This document shows positions 12,375 through 25,700 of a stretch of DNA of 64,000 bases, piece after piece. The DNA comes from Hydractinia symbiolongicarpus. Its lineage: Eukaryota; Cnidaria; Hydrozoa; Anthoathecata; Hydractiniidae. The translations under genes were made by a program, and so were the position numbers. The stretch lies in contig NC_079887.1 in assembly GCF_029227915.1 (NCBI RefSeq), positions 2,046,001 through 2,110,000 of the forward strand, read 5' to 3'. The notes beneath the pieces are model-generated. The model made no database searches. It was not told the DNA's origin and worked only from the letters and a program-made list of their open reading frames with translations. Each line of letters starts with the position of its first letter. The stretch's first letter is position 1.

Positions 12375-12780
12375 TTCACCACTAAAACGCATAAGACTTG
12401 TAGTTTTCAAAAATGTCTTCATTTCTGATGAGATACTGAATAAAAGAAGTTTAATCGCCGGCAAACGAAAACCCGCGATTTCCCGTAAATCCCGGTCTCG
12501 GCCCGTATAGTCAAAATAATACAAACAAAGTACCCAGGGTGTAAACTCATTTCCGGAACGATTTTTTAAATTATTTTTTCACCACTAAAACGCATGAGAC
12601 TTGTAGTTTTCAAAAATGTTTTCATTTTTGATGAGACGCTGAATAAAAGAAGTTTAATCGCCGGCAAACGAAAACCTGCGATTTCCCGTAAATCCCGGAC
12701 TTGGCCCGTATAGTCAAAAGTATACAAAGAAAGTACCCAGGGAGTAAACTCATTTCCCAAACGATTATTTAAATTATTAT
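11969..12780 (+). repeat. 4-monomer HOR m-n-o-p, copy 1 (812 bp)
   Basis: Monomers with GACTAGTAGTATTT (m), CGCTATTTC (n), GAGATACTGAAT with ATGTCTTCATTTC (o) and GGACTTGGCCCG (p). The ATGTCTTC mark in o is shared only with the next copy, so the pair arose by a recent local duplication. Confidence 0.9.
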
Positions 12781-13592
12781 TTCACCACTAAAGCCCATGA
12801 GACTAGTAGTATTTAAAAATATTTTCATTTTTGATGAGACGCTGAATAAAAGAAGTTTAATCGCCGGCAAACGAAAACCCGCGACTTCCCGTAAATCCCA
12901 GGCTTGGCCCGTATAGTCGAATGTATACAAAGAAAGTACCCAGGGAGTAAACTCATTTCCCGAAAGATTTTTTAAATTTTTTTCTCACCACTAAAACGAA
13001 TGAGACTTGTAGTTTTCAAAAATGTTTTCATTTTTGATGAGACGCATAATGAAAGAGGTTTAATCGCCGGCAAACGAAAACCCGCTATTTCCCGTAAATC
13101 CCGGGCTTGGCCCGTATAGTCGAATGTATACAAAGAAAGTACCCTGTGAGTAAACTCATTTCCAGAATGATTTTTTAAATTATTTTTTCACCACTAAAAC
13201 GCATAAGACTTGTAGTTTTCAAAAATGTCTTCATTTCTGATGAGATACTGAATAAAAGAAGTTTAATCGCCGGCAAACGAAAACCCGCGATTTCCCGTAA
13301 ATCCCGGTCTCGGCCCGTATAGTCAAAAGTATACAAACAAAGTACCCAGGGTGTAAACTCATTTCCGGAACGATTTTTTAAATTATTTTTTCACCACTAA
13401 AACGCATGAGACTTGTAGTTTTCAAAAATGTTTTCATTTTTGATGAGACGCTGAATAAAAGAAGTTTAATCGCCGGCAAACGAAAACCTGCGATTTCCCG
13501 TAAATCCCGGACTTGGCCCGTATAGTCAAAAGTATACAAAGAAAGTACCCAGGGAGTAAACTCATTTCCCAAACGATTATTTAAATTATTAT
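12781..13592 (+). repeat. 4-monomer HOR m-n-o-p, copy 2
   Basis: Offset 812 bp. It shares ATGTCTTC and ACAAACAAAGTACC in the o monomer with copy 1. The m monomer reads AATCCCAGGCTTGG here instead of AATCCCGGGCTTGG, a g-type base. Confidence 0.9.
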
Positions 13593-14404
13593 TTCACCAC
13601 TAAAGCCCATGAGACTTGTAGTTTTTAAAAATGTTTTCATTTTTGATGAGACGCTGAATAAAAGAAGTTTAATCGCCGGCAAACGAAAACCCGCGATTTC
13701 CCGTAAATCCCGGACTCGGCCCGTATATTCAAAAGTATACAAGGAAAGTACCCAGTGAGTAAACTCACTTCCCGAACGAATTTTTAAATTATTTTTTCAC
13801 CACTAAAACGCATGAGACTTGTAGTTTTCAGAAATGTTTTCATTTTTGATGAGACGCTTAATAAAAGTGGTTTAATCCCCGGCAAACGAAAACCCGCGAT
13901 TTCCCGTAAATCCCGGGCTTGGCCCGTATAGTCGAATGTATACAAAGAAAGTACCCTGTGAGTAAACTCATTTCCAAAACGATTTTTTAAATTATCTTTT
14001 CACCACTAAAACGTTTGAGACTTGTAGTTTTCAAAAATGTTTTCATTTTTGATGAGACGCTGAATAAAAGAAGTTTAATCGCCGGCAAACGAAAACCCGC
14101 GATTTCCTGTAAACCCCGGACTCGGCCCGCATAGTCAAAAGTATACAAAGAAAGTACCCAGGGAGTAAACTCATTTCCCGAACGATTTTTTAAATTATTT
14201 TTTCACCACTAAAACGCATGAGAATTGTAGTTTTTAAAAATGTTTTCATTTTTGATGAGACGCTGAATAAAAGAAGTTTAATCGCCGGCAAACGAAAACC
14301 CGCGACTTCCCGTAAATCCCGGGCTTGGCCCGTATAGTCGAATGTATACAAAGAAAGTACCCAGGGAGTAAACTCATTTCCCAAACGATTATTTAAATTA
14401 TTAT
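13593..14404 (+). repeat. 4-monomer HOR a-b-c-d, copy 1 (812 bp)
   Basis: Types a (GTATATTCAAAAG), b (AATAAAAGTGGTTTAATCC), c (TTTCCTGTAAACCCC) and d (GAGAATTGTAG, CGACTTCC). The d monomer ends with CCCAAACGATTATTTAAATT, which is followed by another a. Confidence 0.9.
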
Positions 14405-15216
14405 TTCACCACTAAAGCCCATGAGACTTGTAGTTTTTAAAAATGTTTTCATTTTTGATGAGACGCTGAATAAAAGAAGTTTAATCGCCGGCAAACGAAA
14501 ACCCGCGATTTCCCGTAAATCCCGGACTCGGCCCGTATATTCAAAAGTATACAAGGAAAGTACCCAGTGAGTAAACTCACTTCCCGAACGAATTTTTAAA
14601 TTATTTTTTCACCACTAAAACGCATGAGACTTGTAGTTTTCAGAAATGTTTTCATTTTTGATGAGACGCTTAATAAAAGTAGTTTAATCCCCGGCAAACG
14701 AAAACCCGCGATTTCCCGTAAATCCCGGGCTTGGCCCGTATAGTCGAATGTATACAAAGAAAGTACCCTGTGAGTAAACTCATTTCCAAAACGATTTTTT
14801 AAATTATCTTTTCACCACTAAAACGTTTGAGACTTGTAGTTTTCAAAAATGTTTTCATTTTTGATGAGACGCTGAATAAAAGAAGTTTAATCGCCGGCAA
14901 ACGAAAACCCGCCATTTCCTGTAAACCCCGGACTCGGCCCGCATAGTCAAAAGTATACAAAGAAAGTACCCAGGGAGTAAACTCATTTCCCGAACGATTT
15001 TTTAAATTATTTTTTCACCACTAAAACGCATGAGAATTGTAGTTTTTAAAAATGTTTTCATTTTTGATGAGACGCTGAATAAAAGAAGTTTAATCGCCGG
15101 CAAACGAAAACCCGCGACTTCCCGTAAATCCCGGGCTTGGCCCGTATAGTCGAATGTATACAAAGAAAGTACCCAGGGAGTAAACTCATTTCCCAAACGA
15201 TTATTTAAATTATTAT
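14405..15216 (+). repeat. 4-monomer HOR a-b-c-d, copy 2
   Basis: Offset 812 bp from copy 1. By eye only isolated bases differ: AATAAAAGTAGTTT for AATAAAAGTGGTTT near 14,673, and GCCATTTCC for GCGATTTCC in c. Confidence 0.9.
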
Positions 15217-17042
15217 TTCACCACTAAAGCCCATGAGACTTGTAGTTTTTAAAAATGTTTTCATTTTTGATGAGACGCTTAATAAAAGTGGTTTAATCCC
15301 CGGCAAACGAAAACCCGCGATTTCCCGTAAATCCCGGGCTTGGCCCGTTTAGTCGAATGTATACAAAGAAAGTACCCTGTGAGTAAACTCATTTCCAAAA
15401 CGATTTTTTAAATTATCTTTTCACCACTAAAACCTTTGAGACTTGTAGTTTTCAAAAATGTTTTCATTTTTGATGAGACGCTGAATAAAAGAGGTTTAAT
15501 CGCCGGCAAACGAAAACCCGCCATTTCCTGTAAACCCCGGACTCGGCCCGCATAGTCAAAAGTATACAAAGAAAGTACCCAGGGAGTAAACTCATTTCCC
15601 GAACGATTTTTTGAATTATTTTTTCACCACTAAAACGCATGAGAATTGTAGTTTTTAAAAATGTTTTCATTTTTGATGAGACGCTGAATAAAAGAAGTTT
15701 AATCGCCGGCAAACGAAAACCCGCGACTTCCCGTAAATCCCGGGCTTGGCCCGTATAGTCGAATGTATACAAAGAAAGTACCTAGGGAGTAAACTCATTT
15801 CCCAAACGATTATTTAAATTATTATTTCACCACTAAAGCCCATGAGACTTGTAGTTTTTAAAAATGTTTTCATTTTTGATGAGACGCTGAATAAAAGAAG
15901 TTTAATTGCCGGCAAACGAAAACCTGCGACTTCCTGTAAATCCCGGGCTTGGCCCGTATAGTCGAATGTATACAAAGAAAGTACCCAGGGAGTAAACTCA
16001 TTTCCCGAAAGATTTTTTAAATTTTTTCTCACCACTAAAACGAGTGAGACTTGTAGTTTTCAAAAATGTTTTCATTTTTGATGAGACGCATAATGAAAGA
16101 GGTTTAATCGCCGACAAACGAAAACCCGCGATTTCCCATAAATCCCGGGCTTGGCCCGTATAGTCGAATGTATACAAAGAAAGTACCCTGTGAGTAAACT
16201 CATTTCCAGAACGATTTTTTAAATTATTTTTTCACCACTAAAACGCATAAGACTTGTAGTTTTCAAAAATGTTTTCATTTCTGATGAGACGCTGAATAAA
16301 AGAAGTTTATTCGCCGGCAAACGAAAACCCGCGATTTCCCGTAAATCCCGGTCTCGGCCCGTATAGTCAAAAGTATACAAAGAAAGTACCCAGGGTGTAA
16401 ACTCATTTCCCAAACGATTATTTAAATTATTATTTCACCACTAAAGCCCATGAGACTAGTAGTATTTAAAAATATTTTCATTTTTGATGAGACGCTGAAT
16501 AAAAGAAGTTTAATCGCCGGCAAACGAAAACCCGCGACTTCCCGTAAATCCCGGGCTTGGCCCGTATAGTCGAATGTATACAAAGAAAGTACCCTGTGAG
16601 TAAACTCATTTCCAGAATGATTTTTTAAATTATTTTTTCACCACTAAAACGCATAAGACTTGTAGTTTTCAAAAATGTTTTCATTTCTGATGAGATACTG
16701 AATAAAAGAAGTTTAATCGCCGGCAAACGAAAACCCGCGACTTCCCGTAAATCCCGGGCTTGGCCCGTATAGTCGAATGTATACAAAGAAAGTACCCTGT
16801 GAGTAAACTCATTTCCAAAACGATTTTTTAAATTATCTTTTCACCACTAAAACGCTTGAGACTTGTAGTTTTCAAAAATGTTTTCATTTCTGATGAGATA
16901 CTGAATAAAAGAAGTTTAATCGCCGGCAAACGAAAACCCGCGACTTCCCGTAAATCCCGGGCTTGGCCCGTATAGTCGAATGTATACAAAGAAAGTACCC
17001 TGTGAGTAAACTCATTTCCAAAACAATTTTTTAAATTATTAT
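15217..17042 (+). repeat. Region A, hybrid-rich block b-c-d-j-k-l then three chimaeras
   Basis: A partial a-b-c-d repeat whose first monomer has an a-type start (AAAGCCCATGAG) and a b-type body. It is followed by j, k and l. The next three monomers (16,434, 16,637 and 16,840) are mosaics: a g start with an n tail (CCAGAATGATT), an o start (GAGATACTGAAT) with a d core (CGACTTCC) and b tail, and a c start (ACGCTTGAG) with o and g parts. The k monomer at 16,029 is one T short. Confidence 0.82.
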
Positions 17043-18260
17043 TTCACCACTAAAGCCCATGAGACTAGTAGTATTTAAAAATATTTTCATTTTTGATGAG
17101 ACGCTGAATAAAAGAAGTTTAATCGCCGGCAAACGAAAACCCGCGACTTCCCGTAAATCCCGGACTCGGCCCGTATAGTCAAAAGTACACAAAGAAAGTA
17201 CCCAGGGAGTAAACTCATTTCCCGAACGATTTTATAAATTATTTTTTCACCACTAAAACGCATGAGACTTGTAGTTTTCAAAAATGTTTTCATTTTTGAT
17301 GAGACGCTGAATAAAAGAAGTTTAATCGCCGGCAAACGAAAACCTGCGATTTCCCGTAAATCCCGGACTCGGCCCGTATAGTCAAAAGTATACAAAGAAA
17401 GTACCCGGGGTGTAAATTCATTTCCCGAACGATTTTTTAAATTATTATTTCACCACTAAATCCCATGTGACTTGTAGTTTTTAAAAATGTTTTCATTTTT
17501 GATGAGACGCTGAATAAAAGAAGTTTAATTGCCGGCAAACGAAAACCTGCGACTTCCCGTAAATCCCGGGCTTGGCCCGTATAGTCGAATGTATACAAAG
17601 AAAGTACCCAGGGAGTAAACTCATTTCCCGAAAGATTTTTTAAATGTTTTTCTCACCACTAAAACGAGTGAGACTTGTAGTTTTCAAAAATGTTTTCATT
17701 TTTGATGAGACGCATAATGAAAGAGGTTTAATCGCCGACAAACGAAAACCCGCGATTTCCCATAAATCCCGGGCTTGGCCCGTATAGTCGAATGTATACA
17801 AAGAAAGTACCCTGTGAGTAAACTCATTTCCAGAACGATTTTTTAAATTATTTTTTCACCACTAAAACGCATAAGACTTGTAGTTTTCAAAAATGTTTTC
17901 ATTTCTGATGAGACGCTGAATAAAAGAAGTTTATTCGCCGGCAAACGAAAACCCGCGATTTCCCGTAAATCCCGGTCTCGGCCCGTATAGTCAAAAGTAT
18001 ACAAAGAAAGTACCCAGGGTGTAAACTCATTTCCCAAACGATTATTTAAATTATTATTTCACCACTAAAGCCCATGAGACTAGTAGTATTTAAAAATATT
18101 TTCATTTTTGATGAGACGCTGAATAAAAGAAGTTTAATCGCCGGCAAACGAAAACCCGCGACTTCCCGTAAATCCTGGGTTTGGCCCGTATAGTCGAATG
18201 TATACAAAGAAAGTACCCTGTGAGTAAACTCATTTCCAAAACAATTTTTTAAATTATTAT
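17043..18260 (+). repeat. 6-monomer HOR h-i-j-k-l-g, copy 1 (1,218 bp)
   Basis: The h monomer carries the private mark AAAAGTACACAAAG, shared only with the next copy. The last monomer of this copy reads AATCCTGGGTTTGG. Confidence 0.92.
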
Positions 18261-19478
18261 TTCACCACTAAAGCCCATGAGACTAGTAGTATTTAAAAAT
18301 ATTTTCATTTTTGATGAGACGCTGAATAAAAGAAGTTTAATCGCCGGCAAACGAAAACCCGCGACTTCCCGTAAATCCCGGACTCGGCCCGTATAGTCAA
18401 AAGTACACAAAGAAAGTACCCAGGGAGTAAACTCATTTCCCGAACGATTTTATAAATTATTTTTTCACCACTAAAACGCATGAGACTTGTAGTTTTCAAA
18501 AATGTTTTCATTTTTGATGAGACGCTGAATAAAAGAAGTTTAATCGCCGGCAAACGAAAACCTGCGATTTCCCGTAAATCCCGGACTCGGCCCGTATAGT
18601 CAAAAGTATACAAAGAAAGTACCCGGGGTGTAAATTCATTTCCCGAACGATTTTTTAAATTATTATTTCACCACTAAATCCCATGTGACTTGTAGTTTTT
18701 AAAAATGTTTTCATTTTTGATGAGACGCTGAATAAAAGAAGTTTAATTGCCGGCAAACGAAAACCTGCGACTTCCCGTAAATCCCGGGCTTGGCCCGTAT
18801 AGTCGAATGTATACAAAGAAAGTACCCAGGGAGTAAACTCATTTCCCGAAAGATTTTTTAAATTTTTTTCTCACCACTAAAACGAGTGAGACTTGTAGTT
18901 TTCAAAAATGTTTTCATTTTTGATGAGACGCATAATGAAAGAGGTTTAATCGCCGACAAACGAAAACCCGCGATTTCCCATAAATCCCGGGCTTGGCCCG
19001 TATAGTCGAATGTATACAAAGAAAGTACCCTGTGAGTAAACTCATTTCCAGAACGATTTTTTAAATTATTTTTTCACCACTAAAACGCATAAGACTTGTA
19101 GTTTTCAAAAATGTTTTCATTTCTGATGAGACGCTGAATAAAAGAAGTTTATTCGCCGGCAAACGAAAACCCGCGATTTCCCGTAAATCCCGGTCTCGGC
19201 CCGTATAGTCAAAAGTATACAAAGAAAGTACCCAGGGTGTAAACTCATTTCCCAAACGATTATTTCAATTATTATTTCACCACTAAAGCCCATGAGACTA
19301 GTAGTATTTAAAAATATTTTCATTTTTGATGAGACGCTGAATAAAAGAAGTTTAATCGCCGGCAAACGAAAACCCGCGTCTTCCCGTAAATCCTGGGTTT
19401 GGCCCGTATAGTCGAATGTATACAAAGAAAGTACCCAGGGAGTAAACTCATTTCCCGAAAGATTTTTTAAATTTTTTT
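18261..19478 (+). repeat. 6-monomer HOR h-i-j-k-l-m, copy 2
   Basis: Offset exactly 1,218 bp, with the AAAAGTACACAAAG and AATCCTGGGTTTGG marks kept. Its last monomer has CGTCTTCCCG and an m-type tail (TTTTTTTCTCACC), so the array leaves this HOR towards n. Confidence 0.92.
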
Positions 19479-21905
19479 CTCACCACTAAAACGAATGAGA
19501 CTTGTAGTTTTCAAAATTGTTTTCATTTTTGATGAGCCGCATAATGAAAGAGGTTTAATCGCCGGCAAACGAAAACCCGCGATTTCCCGTAAATCCCGGT
19601 CTCGGCCCGTATAGTCAAAAGTATACAAAGAAAGTACCCTGTGAGTAAACTCATTTCCAGAATGATTTTTTAAATTATTTTTTCACCACTAAAACGCATA
19701 AGACTTGTAGTTTTCAAAAATATTTTCATTTCTGATGAGATACTGAATAAAAGAAGTTTAATCGCCGGCAAACGAAAACCCGCGATTTCCCGTAAATCCC
19801 GGTCTCGGCCCGTATAGTCAAAAGTATACAAAGAAAGTACCCAGGGTGTAAACTCATTTCCGGAACGATTTTTTAAATTATTTTTTCACCACTAAAACGC
19901 ATGAGACTTGTAGTTTTTAAAAATGTTTTCATTTTTGATGAGACGCTGAATAAAAGAAGTTTAATCGCCGGCAAACGAAAACCTGCGATTTCCCGTAAAT
20001 CCCGGACTTGGCCCGTATAGTCAAAAGTATACAAAGAAAGTACCCAGGGAGTAAACTCATTTCCCAAACGATTATTTAAATTATTTATTCACCACTAAAG
20101 CCCATGAGACTTGTAGTTTTTAAAAATGTTTTCATTTTTGATGAGACGCTGAATAAAAGAAGTTTAATCGCCGGCAAACGAAAACCCGCGATTTCCCGTA
20201 AATCCCGGACTAGGCCGGTATATTCAAAAGTATACAAGGAAAGTACCCAGTGAGTAAACTCACTTCCCGAACGAATTTTTAAATTATTTTTTCACCACTA
20301 AAACGCATGAGACTTGTAGTTTTCAGAAATGTTTTCATTTTTGATGAGACGCTTAATGAAAGTGGTTTAATCCCCGGCAAACGAAAACCCGCGATTTCCC
20401 GTAAATCCTGGGCTTGGCCCGTATAGTCCAATGTATACAAAGAAAGTACCCTGTGAGTAAACTCATTTCCAAAACGATTTTTTAAATTATCTTTTCACCA
20501 CTAAAACGTTTGAGACTTGCAGTTTTCAAAAATGTTTTCGAGACGCTGAATAAAAGAAGTTTATTCGCCGGCAAACGAAAACCCGCCATTTCCTGTAAAC
20601 CCCGGACTCGGCCCGCATAGGCAAAAGTATACAAAGAAAGTACCCAGGGAGTAAACTCATTTCCCGAACGATTTTTTAAATTATTTTTTCACCACTAAAA
20701 CGCATGAGAATTGTAGTTTTTAAAAATGTTTTCATTTTTGATGAGACGCTGAATAAAAGAAGTTTAATCGCCGGCAAACGAAAACCTGCGATTTCCCGTA
20801 AATCCCGGACTTGGCCCGTATAGTCAAAAGTATACAAAGAAAGTACCCAGGGAGTAAACTCATTTCCCAAACGATTATTTAAATTATTTATTCACCACTA
20901 AAGCCCATGAGACTTGTAGTTTTTAAAAATGTTTTCATTTTTGATGAGACGCTGAATAAAAGAAGTTTAATCGCCGGCAAACGAAAACCCGCGATTTCCC
21001 GTAAATCCCGGACTCGGCCCGTATATTCAAAAGTATACAAGGAAAGTACCCAGTGAGTAAACTCACTTCCCGAACGAATTTTTAAATTATTTTTTCACCA
21101 CTAAAACGCATGAGACTTGTAGTTTTCAGAAATGTTTTCATTTTTGATGAGACGCTTAATGAAAGTGGTTTAATCCCCGGCAAACGAAAACCCGCGATTT
21201 CCCGTAAATCGCGGGCTTGGCCCGTACAGTCGAATGTATACAAAGAAAGTACCCTGTGAGTAAACTCATTTCCAAAACGATTTTTTAAATTATCTTTTCA
21301 CCACTAAAACGTTTGAGACTTGTAGTTTTCAAAAATGTTTTCATTTTTGATGAGACGCTGAATAAAAGAAGTTTAATCGCCGGCAAACGAAAACCCGCCA
21401 TTTCCTGTAAACCCCGGACTCGGCCCGCATAGTCAAAAGTATACAAAGAAAGTACCCAGGGAGTAAACTCATTTCCCGAACGATTTTTTAAATTATTTTT
21501 TTACCACTAAAACGCATGAGAATTGTAGTTTTTAAAAATGTTTTCATTTTTGATGAGACGCTGAATAAAAGAAGTTTAATCGCCGGCAAACGAAAACCCG
21601 CGACTTCCCGTAAATCCCGGGCTTGGCCCGTATAGTCGAATGTATACAAAGAAAGTACCCTGTGAGTAAACTCATTTACAAAACGATTTTTTAAATTATC
21701 TTTTCACCACTAAAACGCTTGAGACTTGTAGTTTTCAAAAATGTTTTCATTTTTGATGAGACGCTGAATAAAAGAAGTTTAATCGCCGGCAAACGAAAAT
21801 CCGCCATTTCCCGTAAACCCCGGACACGGCCCGCATAGTCAGAAGTATACAAAGAAAGTACCCAGGGTGTAAACTCATTTCCCGAACGATTTTTTAAATT
21901 ATTAT
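19479..21905 (+). repeat. Region A, n-o-p-a-b-c-d-a-b-c-d-c block
   Basis: Twelve monomers in the recurring order, containing an imperfect a-b-c-d duplication (20,088 and 20,891 onward). The first d is a hybrid: it begins GAGAATTGTAG but has a p core (CCTGCGATTTCC, GGACTTGG). The monomer at 19,479 begins as n and has the l core GGTCTCGG. Confidence 0.85.
20494..20687 (+). repeat. 194-bp c monomer with a 9-bp deletion
   Basis: Around 20,540 the sequence reads ATGTTTTCGAGACGC where other monomers have TTTTCATTTTTGATGAGACGC, so nine bases are missing. I did not see this deletion elsewhere, so it appears to be recent and unspread. Confidence 0.9.
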
Positions 21906-22776
21906 TTCACCACTAAAGCCCATGAGACTAGTAGTATTTAAAAATATTTTCATATTAAATTAATTTTCACCACTAAAACGCATGAGACTTGTAGTTTTCA
22001 GAAATGTTTTCATTTTTGATGAGACGCTTAATGAAAGTTGTTTAATCGCCGGCAAACGAAAACCCGCGACTTCCCGTAAATCCCGGGCTTGGCCCGTATA
22101 GTCGAATGTATACAAAGAAAGTACCCTGTGAGTAAACTCATTTCCGAAACGATTTTTTCAATTATCTTTTCACCACTAAAACGCATGAGACTTGCAGTTT
22201 TCAAAAATGTTTTCATTTTTGATGGGACGCTGAATAAAAGAAGTTTAATCGCCGGCAAACGAAAACCTGCGATTTCCCGTAAATCCCGGGCCCGGCCCGC
22301 ATAGTCAAAAGTATACAAAGAAAGTACCCGGGGTGTAAATTCATTTCCCGAACTATTTTTTAAATTAATTTTCACCACTAAAACGCATGAGACTTGTAGT
22401 TTTCAGAAATGTTTTCATTCTTGATGAGACGCTTAATGAAAGTTGTTTGATCGCCGGCAAACGAAAACCGGTGACTTCCCGTAAATCCCGGGCTTGGCCC
22501 GTATAGTCGAATGTATACAAAGAAAGTACCCTGGGAGTAAACTCATTTCCGAAACGATTTTTTCAATTATCTTTTCACCACTAAAACGCATGAGACTTGC
22601 ATTTTTCAAAAATGTTTTCATTTTTGATGAGACGCTGAATAAAAGAAGTTTATTCGCCGGCAAACGAAAACCCGCGATTTCCCGTAAATCCCGGTCTCGG
22701 CCCGTATAGTCAAAAGTATACAAAGAAAGTACCCAGGGTGTAAACTCATTTCCGGAACGATTTTTTAAATTATTTT
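21906..22776 (+). repeat. Truncated monomer plus q-r-q-r, copy 1 (871 bp)
   Basis: Begins with a monomer cut to about 60 bp (21,906-21,965): GACTAGTAGTATTT continues to ATTTTCATATTAAATTAA and then the next TTCACC. Four monomers of types q and r follow (AAAGTTGTTTAATC, TTTTTTCAATTATC, ACTTGCAGTTTTC). The same arrangement recurs 4,524 bp downstream, so the truncation predates the duplication. Two ordinary unit starts (CACCACTAAA) lie only 60 bp apart here. Confidence 0.9.
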
Positions 22777-25700
22777 TTCACCACTAAAACGCATGAGACT
22801 TGTAGTTTTCAAAAATGTTTTCATTTTTGATGAGACGCTGAATAAAAGAAGTTTAATCGCCGGCAAACGAAAACCCGCGACTTCCCGTAAATCCCGGGCT
22901 TGGCCCGTATAGTCGAATGTATACAAAGAAAGTACCCTGTGAGTAAACTCATTTCCGAAACGATTTTTTCAATTATCTTTTCACCACTAAAACGCATGAG
23001 ACTTGCAGTTTTCACAAATGTTTTCATTTTTGATGAGACGCTGAATAAAAGAAGTTTATTCGCCGGCAAACGAAAACCCGCGATTTCCCGTAAATCCCGG
23101 TCTCGGCCCGTATATTCAAAAGCATACAAGGAAAGTACCCAGTGAGTAAACTCATTTCCCGAACGAATTTTTAAATAATTTTTTCACCACTAAAACGCAT
23201 GAGACTTGTAGTTTTCAGAAATGTTTTCATTTTTGATGAGACGCTTTATGAAAGTGGTTTAATCGCCGGCAAACGAAAACCCGCGATTTCCCGTAAATCC
23301 CGGTCTCGGCCCGTATATTCAAAAGCATACAAGGAAAGTACCCAGTGAGTAAACTCATTTCCCGAACGAATTTTTAAATAATTTTTTCACCACTAAAACG
23401 CATGAGACTTGTAGTTTTCAGAAATGTTTTCATTTTTGATGAGACGCTCTATGAAAGTGGTTTAATCGCCGGCAAACGAAAACCCGCGATTTCCCGTAAA
23501 TCCCAGGCTTGGCCCGTATAGTCGAATGTATACAAAGAAAGTACCCTGTGAGTAAACTCATTTCCAAAACGATTTTTTAAATTATCTTTTCACCACTAAA
23601 ACGCTTGAGACTTGTAGTTTTCAAAAATGTTTTCATTTTTGATGAGACGCTGAATAAAAGAAGTTTAATCGCCGGCAAACGAAAACCCGCCATTTCCCGT
23701 AAACCCCGGACTCGGCCCGCATAGTCAAAAGTATACAAAGAAAGTACCCAGGGAGTAAACTCATTTCCCGAACGATTTTTTAAATTATTTTTTCACCAAA
23801 AAACCGCTTGAGACTTGCAGTTTTCAAAAATGTTTTCATTTTTGATGACACGCTTAATAAAAGAGGTTTAATCGCCGGCAAACGAAATCCTGCGATTTCC
23901 CGTAAATCCCGGGCTTGGCCCGTATAGTCGAATGTGTAAAAAGAAAGTACCCAGGGAGTAAACTCATTTCCCGAAAGATTTTTTAAATTTTTTTCTCACC
24001 ACTAAAACGAGTGAGACTTGTAGTTTTCAAAAATGTTTTCATTTTTGATGAGACGCATAATGAAAGAAGTTTAATCGCCGACAAACCAAAACCCGCTATT
24101 TCCCGTAAATCCCGGGCTTGGCCCGTATAGTCGAATGTATACAAAGAAAGTACCCTGTGAGTAAACTCATTTCCAGAACGATTTTTTAAATTATTTTTTC
24201 ACCACTAAAACGCATAAGACTTGTAGTTTTCAAAAATGTTTTCATTTCTGATGAGACGCTGAATAAAAGAAGTTTATTCGCCGGCAAACGAAAACCCGCG
24301 ATTTCCCGTAAATCCCTGTCTCGGCCCGTATAGTCAAAAGTATACAAAGAAAGTACCCAGGGTGTAAACTTATTTCCGGAACGATTTTTTAAATTATTTT
24401 TTCACCACTAAAACGCATGAGACTTGTAGTTTTCAAAAATGTTTTCATTTTTGATGAGACGCTGAATAAAAGAAGTTTAATCGCCGGCAAACGAAAACCT
24501 GCGATTTCCCGTAAATCCCGGACTTGGCCCGTATAGTCAAAAGTATACAAAGAAAGTACCCAGGGAGTAAACTCATTTCCCAAACGATTATTTAAATTAT
24601 TATTTCACCACTAAAGCCCATGAGACTAGTATTATTTAAAAATATTTTCATTTTTGATGAGACGCTGAATAAAAGAAGTTTAATCGGCGGCAAACGAAAA
24701 CCCGCGACTTCCCGTAAATCCCGGGCTTGGCCCGTATAGTCGAATGTATACAAAGAAAGTACCCAGGGAGTAAACTCATTTCCCGAAAGATTTTTTAAAT
24801 TTTTTTCTCACCACTAAAACGAATGAGACTTGTAATTTTCAAAAATGTTTTCATTTTTGATGAGACGCATAATGAAAGAGGTTTAATCGCCGGCAAACGA
24901 AAACCCGTTATTTCCTGTAAATCCCGGGCTTGGCCCGTATAGTCGAATGTATACAAAGAAAGTACCCTGTGAGTAAACTCATTTCCAGAATGATTTTTTA
25001 AATTATTTTTTCACCACTAAAACGCATAAGACTTGTAGTTTTCAAAAATGTTTTCATTTCTGATGAGACACTGAATAAAAGAAGTTTAATCGCCGGCAAA
25101 CGAAAACCCGCGATTTCCCATAAATCCCGGTCTCGGCCCGTATAGTCAAAAGTATACAAAGAAAGTACGCAGGGTGTAAACTCATTTCCGGAAAGATTTT
25201 TTAAATTATTTTTTCACCACTAAAACGCATGAGACTTGTAGTTTTCAAAAATGTTTTCATTTTTGATGAGACGCTGAATAAAAGAAGTTTAATCGCCGGC
25301 AAACGAAAACCTGCGATTTCCCGTAAATCCCGGACTTGGCCCGTATAGTCAAAAGTATACAAAGAAAGTACCCAGGAGTAAACTCATTTCCCAAACGATT
25401 ATTTAAATTATTATTTCACCACTAAAGCCCATGAGACTTGTAGTTTTTAAAAATGTTTTCATTTTTGATGAGACGCTGAATAAAAGAAGTTTAATCGCCG
25501 GCAAACGAAAACCCGCGATTTCCCGTAAATCCCGGACTCGGCCCGTATATTCAAAAGTATACAAGGAAAGTACCCAGTGAGTAAACTCATTTCCAAAACG
25601 ATTTTTTAAATTATCTTTTCACCACTAAAACGTTTGAGACTTGTAGTTTTCAAAAATGTTTTCATTTTTGATGAGACGCTGAATAAAAGAAGTTTAATCG

